Positions 27,301 to 39,300 of a DNA stretch of 64,000 nt are shown piece after piece; the first letter of the stretch is position 1, and each line of letters opens with the position of its first letter. The notes under the pieces are model-generated. The model had not been told where the DNA came from and did no database searches. It saw nothing but the letters and a program-made list of their open reading frames with translations. The stretch spans positions 11,497,566 through 11,561,565 of the forward strand of contig NC_092467.1 in assembly GCF_047495875.1 (NCBI RefSeq), given 5' to 3'. Origin of the DNA: Pithys albifrons albifrons. Lineage: Eukaryota > Chordata > Aves > Passeriformes > Thamnophilidae. A program made the translations under genes and the position numbers.

Positions 27301-30300
27301 AAAGTAGTTAGGTTTTAATATGTAGTAAGATGTTATTTATAGAGGCATATTTATGGAACTCACCTATAGATGCCTTTGAATCAACATGGGATGTATTAAG
27401 TTAATTGGAATTCATACAAGAGTTCAGGAGAAAAGCTCACACAAAAATTCCAAGATTTGTGGGTCAGATTATTCCAAAAGCTAATAATAAAGCTACTGCT
27501 GTGGTTAATGCTGGGCTTAAAGGCCTGCTAAGGTGCAGTTTTGCAGTGCCTTGAATAAACAGACGAGTGTTTGGTGTAGTAGCTGATTGAAGTTTTTGAG
27601 TTAATATTGGGAAGAGAACCATTTACAACATGGAAGTGATTCAGCCCCAGTGATGACAACAAGTGTGTTGTCATTGCAGGAGGGTGCCTTTAATGGCAAC
27701 AGAAGGATTGCATGCAAACCACAGCTTCAAAAAGCCACACTCTTCACTGAGCAATGAAGACATTTTAATAACAAAGACCGTGTCAGATTTTTGGCTGCTT
27801 TCTCTGCAGCTGATGATCTGTGTTTTACTTCACAACAGAATTGCTGCTTACCCGAGTGCCACCTCGGCGGTGACATCAGTGGAAACTCTGAAAAGGCTTC
27901 CAGTTGTCTTACAAGATTTATTTTATCTTTGTGGTTATGCCTTTTTAAATTTTATTTTATTCTATTTTGCTTTATATTATAACAGGAATATAAAGTCTAT
28001 TCTTTACTTTTATTTGGTTTTCCTGGGGTCTTCAAACTTCAAGTTCTGATTTTCTGTTAGCTGCCCTGAGAAAGCTTTTTGGAGGAGACATCCCTGGTTT
28101 TGACAATAAACTCCAAAACCCTTAGGACCTGTTTTTACATAGAAGAGAATGGTCAGATTTTCAGAAAACCTCCACATGTTGGTCACTGAGACAACAGGAA
28201 AAAATTGTAGTGTGCAGCTGCAAGTTAATATTTTCTGAAAATTTTTCTGAAGTTGTGAATATCGAATACTCAAAAAGTTTGGAGGGAACTGCTTCTCCAC
28301 GTGGGTGTGACCAACAATGTGATCTGTGTCTACAGTAGGGGGAATGGTCACAGTCATGATCAAGTGTCCTTGCTGGGCCTTCAAGGTGCTGTACAAACCT
28401 AGGGTGAAATACAGTCTTGTCCTCAAAGCAATTCTGATCTGGTTCTGGACAGCAGGGATATTTCTTAAAAAGGAACGGCACAGAGGCAAGAGGAAAGACA
28501 GATAATGGAAAAAGTAATAGCAGCATACCTGCCCAGCCAAGGAACTTGCATAATCCCCTGTACTATTTATTTCCTTTTCTGAGAAAGGGAAATACAACAT
28601 CTTGTTCAAAGCAGCGTGCAACTGAATAAATTTTACCCAGGATCCAAAATACAGTCTCCTACATAGGTCCACGTGTTACAGGTATCCCTTTGTGCTCTCA
28701 TAACTTTTTGTGTGACAACTGGTACAAGTATTTCTGGAAAATAACAATGATAAAACTGCTACAGGTAAAAACTTGTGTTGTTCCAAAGCTCTGCTCTTGC
28801 TGTATAGAAACAATAAAAAAATCAGGTCACATACAAAGGCACTGTATTTATTTACAATGATTATTTTCTCCAGCTGTTTAATCCTTTCATTAACATATTG
28901 CATTCTCTCACCAGTGAGTGAAATACAGTAAACAAACAACAGAATGTGTAGATGATGTGTTACCAACACACATACACACATTCTCTCTTGTATGGGAGAG
29001 AATGTAATCTCAGCCTTCTGATTCTCAGTTCTGGTGTTACTCTACCTGCAGAAGATGAGCTGACATGAATAGCATTTGGATATGAAAGAAAGGGACCACA
29101 TTCTCTTCAGTTCAGTTCAAAAAAATTTAGGTTGCACTCAGCATTTTCATATCTGTGGTGATAAATAATAAAAATAATAAATTAATTTTGACCTGTAATT
29201 GACCTAAGAGATTTATTTAAACTGGGAAAAAAACCCATGTTACCTGAACGTCAATTGGTGAACTCAGTCGACACAGGCTCTAGGGATTGCCTACAACTAA
29301 TTCCAGTATGACCCGGATCCATATTACAGTATAGATTTTTTTAAAAAATATTTATTGAATACTTCAGAGGTTTGAGGTTTTGGGTTGTGGGGTGGGGTTT
29401 TTTTGTTTTGGTTTGGGGTTTTTTTGGGGGGATGGGTGGGTGGGTTTTTTCGGGGGAGGGGTTTTTGTGTTTTTTTTTGTTTGGATTTTTTTTGTGGAAC
29501 TGGTTATTTTTAATTTACTGTGTTGGATTTCACAGCCATAATGACTTTGGGGTTCTAGAGGGCTGTAAATTTGAGTGAAAAGATTATGTTGTGAAGTGCT
29601 CAGGGTTTGGAATGGCTGTGTTTGTTAATGCAGCAATTGATCATAAGATACGGTGTAAGTAAAGCCTTGAGTGGTGCCACATTGTGTAATATGTGTGTAA
29701 TAACTGTTTAAGAATGTCATCTTTCTGTAAAATCTGAGCTCTGTCTGTTATGGCAGCTTGTCCTTGTGATAATAAGCAACCAGAGGTAGCAGGAAGCAGG
29801 TACTGGAACCCTACATCCTTTTTTATAAATCACTTCAGATCTTTAAGGTAGTCTTTGTAAAGCATTGCAGTGATTGGTAGAGTAACAAATCTTCTCAGCT
29901 ATGGCTGACACCTGATCTTTACAGTGTTGGATGCAATCAGCATCTTCACTGCAAGAAGTTCTTCAGAACTTCAAAAAGAAGTTCTGGTCAGATTGAGAAG
30001 CCAAGTTGGGGAGATTGAGGGGAGATTGATGTTGTGGGACAGGAAGTCAGGATGTGATGGCACAGATATTGCTGCCCCAAAGCATCAGAGAAAGGACAAT
30101 GAAACTATTTTTCTAAGAGAAAGCGGTTGGATGTTGGGGAACAGAGGAGCTGAAGGGATGCAGAGAAAAACGCAAAAAAGCCTCTATGTCGTCCTGTAAC
30201 ACCTATGGCTGAGACAGTAGCCAGTGCCACTGAGTCTTCTCATGCTGTCCTGCACAAGAAGATGAAACTGTCCTAATGCTGTCAGTAAGGGAGGGATCTG

Positions 30301-33300
30301 AGCAGTGAGATACACACACATCCCAGTCCTACTGATAAAGCCTGGGGAGAGAAGACTGTGCCCTTTTGTAGTTTCTGATTTTTTTTGAGGGTGGAGCACG
30401 TTTTCAAAAACTAGGAAATCAGCATGTACAGAGTGACATGAAGGTTGCAAAGCTAAATACCCAGTTTTCAGGAAGTACCTTGTTTCTCCATTCTCTGGCA
30501 GATTTTACTGTTGCATCCTGCTTTTTCTCTTCAGGATTCTCTATGTAGAGAATAAAATCCTGTTCAGAGTATTATGTCTGTGTTGCACAATGTATATATA
30601 GTTCAGATTGTATTTATGGAACTGCTATTGAAAACTTTCTACAACTAGAAACACTGGTTTCTTCTTATGTTTTTTGATGTTGATGCTCACCTTCTCTGGC
30701 TTCTACATACCTATGGATTTTCAAATTTGTGATGACAAAATGATCTGAAAAGAAAGGCAATCTATTAATTCAGAAAGATTAATCTGAGACAAGCACCCTC
30801 CTTTTTAAAGCACCCCTCATTTCAGTCAGTTTGCTGTTTCAAAGGGTCACCAATTCTGTGAATCAGATTGGTGTAATTAGGAACCTGTTAAATGCAGAAC
30901 AATTACTAAAGATTGTTGTAAAGTTTAGTAAAAGTAGATTTTGTAATATCATACAAGAATTTTGTGGTGAGATCTGGGATATAATCCTGTTGCCTAGACC
31001 ACATTTTACTACTCAGCTGTGAGATCTCCCTTCTCTGTGGACCATTTATCTGCAACTTTCCAGGCTCTAATTCTTTGCTGAAGTTGTTCTGTCAGTGTTC
31101 TAAATGAGAAAAAAATAAAGTTATTTCAATGCTACTCTTTCAATATTTGTAATCAAATTGAAGAATTAATAAGTTCTGATTTGTTGTGTGTTGATGTTTG
31201 TTTAGTTTTTATTAAAACTATAGAAAAGTCTAGTCAAATATTCAGTTCTTTACCAAAGTGTAATGCCAAAGCTACCACATCCCTGCACCTCTTGACCAAT
31301 GGCAGCCCATTGATAACTGTCTTCCCTACTTATTTCTGACTATGGCAGTTTTTTCTGTTGTATTTATGACCATGCCTCCCTGACATCCGATCCCGTCAGA
31401 TCTCGGAAGCTAAGCAGGGTCAGCCCTGGATTAGTACTTGGATGGGAGACCTCCTGGGAAATGCCGGGTGCTGTAGGTTCTAGTCCTGAGGACTTCACTG
31501 GCACTGTCCAAGCTCGCTTGGCCGTGGCAGATGAACCTCAGGACTGAAACGGTGGGGCCAGTTCTGCGCACGCTGAGCCTCACCTAAAATGCACTGCGCA
31601 GGCTGGAAGGGCACACCCACGTGGGGACAGCCCTTCCCAAATCTTCGTTCGCGAAGCCGAGCCACAAACACAAACAAACATTTATGACCATGAAAGTGAC
31701 TTATACCATGTTAGAGTTATCCTTATTTTTGAATTGTTTTCAATTATTAGTGTCAAAATGAACATTGCATTTGTTGATGTTATTTATTTGCAAAGCCCTT
31801 GCAAAGGGCTTTAAATGTTCTTTTATGAGATATTCCTGATTCTTGTAAAAAAGGAGTGAAACATCTTAAAGTAGTTGCTACATTTAAAGTAAGTCATATA
31901 AATATTGAGAATGTTTGTAAGAATCTCCACTAGATCTGTGTGTTGTCAGAAAATGTGGAATTACAGTTTTCAGAATGTATTAAGTTTCAGTTTGGGTGAA
32001 GGGCAGTTTAATTCCCATTTAATGGAGCAGAGAATTGAGATGGAAGTAGAAGATCCTACTGAAAAACTATCACACTTTATTGTTTTGAACCATAGGCTTT
32101 ATTTTTATACCATTAATCAGAACTGACACTTGCACAGTGGATGTTGGTAGGAAACTTAAGTGCAAAATACCGAATAGAAATATTTACTGTCTTTGTTCAG
32201 GTTTAAGGTATGAAGGGAAAAAACCCAACTGATTTGTTCACTATTTCAAGTCTTCCTAAGATAAGATGTCAAGTAATTTTTGTATTACTGTTGTAATGCC
32301 AAGATAAGAACTAAATAGTAAAAGAAAATATTTTGGTTTCTTTAGGTCATGTTAGGAACCTTGCAGCACAAATTGATTTTAGTCAAGTTTTATTCTATTG
32401 TCTCTGTGGAGGCTGACAAATTTTTTTTTTTATGGGTATGGTGGACATCTTAAGGATCATTTAGGCTTCTAAATCCCTTTTGGTTTTTGGATATTTTGAC
32501 CTTTGTAATGGCTTACAATGAGTGTGATGACATACTGATAACTTGTAGTAGCAACTGCAGCCCTGATGCTAAAACAAAAGGCGTGGGTTTTTCCAACAAA
32601 TCAGAGGATTTCCTTCTCATGGAAGGAGTAAACCAGGGTTGAAGGCATAATCACCATTTCACATTACTCTAAAGAGATTAAAAACCTAATGGCTTATCTC
32701 TCATTTCTTCTCATTTCTTCATTTTTAACTCTTATATATTTTATTTTTTTCCTAATTTTTTTCATTTACTTTTTTTTTAATAACTCTTGGTCTCCCATTA
32801 TCCCTAATGGATTTCTCAGGTTTTTTATACTAATGCAGAACTCTAGTTAGCCACTATTGACTGGTTTGCTGCTAGCCCCTTGTCTCCTGTCACCAACTCC
32901 AAAGCCAGGGCAGAGCTGGATTGGGGGACCAGAGTGCAAGAAGCTGTGGAACTGCTAAGATTCTAATTCTGAGTCCTCTTGGCAACAGTCATGGAAATAA
33001 TGCACTTCATTTTCTTAGTGATTATATCTGATTCATTTTGAGGGAGAAGCACTAACACTCTCAAATTGATTCATCAAGATAGGTAGCATCTTTATCTCTA
33101 GATGAGTGTGGAACATTACCTGACCTTTGATGGATATTCTGATTAAAGCAGACACACAGGCCTGGGCAGAGGCTCCAGGAAGTGTAGGCAGAATGCTGTT
33201 GTTCTTCTACTCTAAGGAAGATTATAGGCAATTCTTAAAGGTGTGGGGGAGGTATTCTTTCTCAGAGAAGTAGCTGAGAAGGGCTTTCTTCTATAGAGAC

Positions 33301-36300
33301 TAAGCATATTGTTCAGAATGAACACAGAGAGGAAGAAGCAATATCTAATTATGGAAAATCTATTATTTTTCCAGTCAGGAAGACATCTCATTCATATCTT
33401 GATGGTTAGAGCTACACTACTGAAATGATTGTAGTGTTCCTTCAGAAAATTCTTACCTGGAGAAGCTTCCAAAATATGTTTGTGAGAGTTTTGCCTAAGA
33501 TAAAATAGCTCGTCTTCAAAATCAATGTTACTAAGATTTTACTATTTTACCTTTTTAAATCTGTGCCATTGAGAAAGCAGAGTTGTTCACTAGCTTAAAT
33601 TTGCTCCCACTTCAGTGGCATTCTTTGTAGTGAAAGTAAAATACATCACTATCAGGCTAGATACACAAGGCAAAATAAACCACTCATATAATAAACCCTG
33701 TTAGTCAATCAGCAAAGGGGTAGGAGGCCCGTTTATCACCTGAGCCGGTTTCAGAAATCCTGGGTTAACATTCTGCATAAAGTACTTGTCATCCAGACAA
33801 AGGATGGGCACAAGAACTCAGTCTGATATTCAACAAAGACTAGTGCAGGAGGACTTGAGAGCATTAACCCTTCCTCCTGGGAGAGGATTGCTGTCAGCTC
33901 CAAGAGACAATTTCTGCCAACTTCCAGGGTTCAGGTACCAAATTGAAGCACAGATAAAAGTGTTGCTTGGACACTTTGGTCAGATCAGAGGGTGGCACTT
34001 TTCAAATGCTCTGGTGTGTGAGCAAGAGTAAATTAAAAGCAGAGAAATAACAATAATGCACTAATAATTTTGCAGCAGGGCTCAGTATGTTAGGCAGCTG
34101 CATTTAATTTTATGATTTGGAATTATTGTGGCTCTTGCAGGAAGCAAATGCAAATGAGAATTAACATGACCATGATGATAGGTTTTAGTGAGGCAGATCG
34201 TTTTAAATGTTACCAGCTACCTTTTTTAAAAAGGAAATGCAAACTCCAAATCAAAACAGATCAGCTGTGCTGGTGATGCAGAGTCCTAACGCATGGCTTA
34301 GGTCAAAGTGACACATCTCTTTGAGTGCTGTTTCGGTCTGTGGACATACAATAGCTTTTTCACTGGAGGTGGAAGGTGTTGCAGAGTGCATATGGTTGCA
34401 GTGTTGGTGCAGCCATAAAGGCAGATGAGAAGTTTCACTACAGGAAATGTGATCATTAGGGAAATGATCTGTCACAAAGTTCACTGTGATGCCACATTTC
34501 AGAGCAAAAGGTGCTTCAAAGCCTTTAGCTCAAAAACAAGCTCAAAACCAAATCCCTATGACTCCTGCTCATACAGAGAGAGGGGATTTCACTCATAATA
34601 AAGAAAGCTGGGAATGACCGACAGTGTGTGATGCTGAATATTTGAAATGTTGGATGTTTCTTGACCACAGATTCCATCTAGATGCCTCACAGTGCAGTTT
34701 CTGGAGGAGAAACCAGTTTGATTGCAAATAGATCCTGTCTCGGTCTCTCTGCTCATTATCTTTATGGAACACTCTCTTTTCCTATGCCTGCTCTTGTTTT
34801 AATATCCAGAATGCTTTTTGAGTTTCAGTTCTTTGAGGATTCTTTACTAAAAATAATTAGATTTTATATTGTTTAACTGTCCAGCATTTGCAGTCTTACT
34901 GGTGCATGTTTTTAATGCTGCTTCTGATGGATTTATTAATGTGATGATCAAACTGGTAAGCACTAGCCCAGCTCGTGCCTCCTTCATAGGTGAAGCTTTG
35001 CTATGAGGAAAACAGAGGAAGTTGAAAAGATTCCTTAGTTTCTCAACTCGGACAGTTGTTATCTGCAGGCTACATAAAAAAAAAAAGTTTAAACATCATA
35101 CAGAACAGATTCTCCAGATCAGAGGGATTCAAGGGGTTCTCTGGACATGCAGGGGTTGTTCATCTTGTGCAAAAAAAAATTCTGACCATTTTCTTGGCTT
35201 ACAAAGGCCAGAGGCATTTCAAGGACATATGCAAGTCCATTACACTACCCTTGTACTGTCAGCAGATTAATAATTAAACAGAATTACTTTTCTGTATTTC
35301 CTTTTGATAGGACTTATGGTCTGTCTATCAGGGCAACTTTACTGAAATCAGCTGATTTTTTTCTGTTTTCTAATATTTGTCATTCTGTTGAGCAGACAGA
35401 AAGATTTATTTGGGGTTTTTAAAATGTAAATTAAAGAAACTGTACTAATGGGAATCTTTTAAAAAAAGTTAGTAACGTAAACTATGAAGTAAAAAACGCA
35501 TAAAATTTATAAGTAGAAAAGAAATATGGTGTGCAATGCCCAGATGTAAACACCTCTGCCTAGCTGTCTTCTATGGATTCTACAGTAACATGCTCGAAGC
35601 TGCCCCTCACGGCCTTGGCCTCTGACTGTGCAGGAGGTCACCCTGACATGTTGCTGCTCCCTTCCCTCCTGCAGGTTGAGTCTTCTCTCATGTAGCAGCA
35701 GAAGTGAGGCAGATGGAGGTGCTTCCGTTTTGGTATCTGCTGTGCTTCATCTAGACTTGTAATGTAGAAGCATTTTCAGGGTTGTTGGTGTAGTGATATT
35801 CATTCATTTCTGTTGATGCCTAAAGGATGGAATCTGAGGCCACTTGGATGCCTCTTACCATACTGTTAGGCCAGGGTATAATTTTTCCAGTGATTGCTTT
35901 GATTTCATTGCAGTGAATCACCACATTTCAGTTGAGTACAGACTCAGCTTAATGTCACATTGCAACTGATGCTTTTTTACATGGAATATATTCTACTTTA
36001 AGAAAAGCACAGGTAACAATATGCAGATGCGATGATTTGTTTTAACAGTCTGAAAAATCCCTCTCCATTTCACTCCCACCTTTTTTGTTATCACTATTAT
36101 TTCTTTTAAACTAATGCTAGATTTTCTTCTAGGAAAGAGGTCTGCATAAAGCTTGTGTGTACTGTCTTTAGGAAGTGAGCTTCAGAGCTGAATGTTGTGC
36201 AGTTCACCCAACATCTCTTGAAGGACTTATGATTATGGATTTCCAATAAACATAAAAAACAGCTGCCTAAGCATCAGTTGCTATCCTGGAGGTAGTCCAT

Positions 36301-39300
36301 GTACTACAAGAATAATCTTTTTAAGAATGGTTTTTTGGACTTTAGATCAATGAAGCTTCGCTAATTAAAGAATGCTTGGACTAGTAACAGCAGAACTATT
36401 TGGATATTTGTATTGGGCAAGTTGGATCATCCTAGTCCAGGACAGTCACTGGATATTCTGTGTAATGCTCATAGAAGGTAAACTACAGTCTGAGATATTA
36501 GCTGTCTCATACTATGATGTACCTGAGGTTTGTGTCATTGTGGTGGTTGCATGTGTAGTGCTTTGTAGCTAAAAAAGCAAGCTAAAAATGAAAAACGAGT
36601 CATTAGGGCAACTACACTTTCTGATACTTTAGTTTTGCAAAATTCTGGTTCTTCAAACAATCTAGGCTGACGTGTTGGTATTTTTGTATATTGCTGCTGT
36701 TCCCCTTACCTCACAGTGAGGAAGTTTACTCATTTGTGGGTTGAGAGACAGCCTTGCTTGGGAATGGGAAGGTGCTTGTTCACAGTGCAAGCTGAGAGCT
36801 CGTTTGCTACATACACGCCAGTGCTCTGCAAAATGGAGATAAAATTAAGGCACCCACATCCTGCCACACCAAATAGTTCTTGCAGGCTGCCATTTACCAG
36901 GAAATTGAAAGCAGTCCATTAGGTCCAAACACTGTTTAAACAGTAAAGTGCTTCTGTACAGGTGAAAGTGTGCCTTGTGAGCTAGACCTTCTGCTGGTAC
37001 AACTCAGTCTCTTCCTGGTGGTGTCAGAGAATGAGTAAACCCACCTCTGGTTGCTTGTCTGCCATACCATGTTTTCAGGTGAACAGGAGTTCTTCCATAA
37101 TTTGTAGCTAATACAACTCTTCTTGTACATCTGTAATCATTATTTGCTGTCAGTTCTCATGTCTATTCTTATCTTTGTACAAAAGATGTTAAATATCCAG
37201 CTTAAAATTATTGAAAAATTCAGCTGTGTTTTATTTTTGAAATATATATATATGTTTCAGATGAAATTGTAGACTGGGGAAATGACCATTTTATTATTTT
37301 ATAATATTAGGAACTTAAATTCTATGTAAGTTTAGCAATAAACTGTTAAAGAGGGCTGACTGGGCCTATTTTGGAAATTCTTCTGGAATGAGTATGTTTC
37401 ATCTGAAAACAAACAATTTTAATTAAGCTATCTAGTTTACCTAAAGTCAAACACTTATCCTAGCTAAATCTGCCCAAGACTAGGAAGATATTCATAGTGT
37501 CATGGTTATATGCCACAGGCCTGCTGGGCAAGGAAATCTGAATTACTATCTCTTTAGAAGACTGCAGTGATCTTTTTGATCTTATCCCCTCTGAATTTCA
37601 CAATTTCTGATCAAGTTAGCAGGCAGATAGCAAACTGTCAAGGCATTCTGAAAAAGGCAACCTAGATGGCAATTCTGATTCAGCTCTAAGTTCCTGGTGA
37701 AACTGGGGCAAGAACAGGGTAGTGGTCAAGCTGTGGAGGCAGAACACAAGTTTTACATGGGGATATTTGTGATGTGGAGGCATTATCATAGTGGTGGACC
37801 AGTTTCCTGAAGTGTGACATAAGCAGATGCATGATGATAAGATAAGGAAGAGCCAGGCAGGAAGGGACCAGTCCCCAGTCCCTGCACATGGGGTCGTTGC
37901 AGTTTAGAGGCAGGCTGAGGAAGCCGCTTCAGAAGGAGCAGGGAATCAGGAGCTTGTAAACACTGGATAGCAGAGGGGGCAAGAAACAAAACAAAGGAAG
38001 GCAAAAAGTTGCTATTTGTAGATGGTTTTTGCAATCTTAGGCTTCCCAGCAAAGAAGCCTAAGAATATAGCAAAGAATATAGCATTGCTGGGGGGTGGAT
38101 GTGCAGAAGGCAGAGGAGCCCTGCAGGACCTGCAGCCAGCCCAAACACCCTCTCCCACCCATTCATCCATCAGCACTGCTTCATGAGCTGTTGGGAGTGG
38201 CTGCATTAACACAGAGCCTGGAAAGGAACACATGAAGACATTTTGTTGGTCAGACTTACTGCTAGAGACCAAACATATTTAGCAGTTTTGTTACTTTTAA
38301 GTGTTCAAATAATTCTTTTCCCTTTTCCCAGTGAGGTGGTGGATTGCAGTAGGTTTTATCTACTTTGTGTGATGTCTCTATATCTTTGCCAAACCTGCAT
38401 ATGAAGACTGAGCCAAACCTCAAGCTGACTGATGGGTAAACACCAGTGCTGACCTCTCAGTTTTGTCCCTAAGATCCAAAGACAGAAATTTAACAAGACA
38501 ATTGGAACCCTCCTTATGGTTAAGACACTCAAATCTAAACTGCAGTTGATTTAACCTGAAATGGGAGTTTGACCAAGTGACTGACTAACTGTAATGACTC
38601 ATAGCCAAAAAGGTTGTGACTACACAGCACAGATAAGCAAGCCAGAGAGGTCCTTGAACAAGCAGTAACACAACTAGTGGCAGAAGCAGGACTTTTGACA
38701 ACCACATTTGGAAGTGTAGTGCCAAAGTCCATTAACATTGATGAGGTAAAATATGACTTCCATTAACAGCTGCCAGTAACTTAAAACTGAAAGATGAAAC
38801 AAACTTGACAATTCAGACATTTTAGCATTGTGTACCTTTGCACAAGTAAGAGCACCTGCACTGCTGGCTGGAGAGTAAATGCTCTGGCAAGAGGCCGACA
38901 TTCCTCACGTAATTGTTCACAGGAAAAAAGCCATGGTCAAGTATATTGCAACTGTTCTAATTTAAGAAGTACTCTATGATACCAAGTGCAGTGGGATCAC
39001 CCTCAGCCATTCATCTCAAAAGTTCCCTTTGCATTCATCTGGGAGCTGTGTTCCTTTGGGGTAGCTCTCTGCCTCGTTTATGTGCCAAAATGGATTGACA
39101 ACCTTTAATTCAGTTTTCTTTTACACTGTCTGCTGTGGCCCCAGAGGACTGGCTATCCATCCCCTAACAGAAGTATTTTCCTACCATTTCTTATAAAATA
39201 ATCTTGTGCAGCAAAATGGAAATCTGGAAGCTAAAATTTTACTTTTTTTATAGCTTTTTCAAAGTTTCTGGATGTGAGGGTATTCTTGATAACCCTAAAT

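Noticed and set aside
31371..31480. Functional 5S rRNA gene
   Set aside because: It differs from vertebrate 5S at many places, lacks the first bases, has no T-run terminator after it and continues into a SINE body flanked by target-site duplications.
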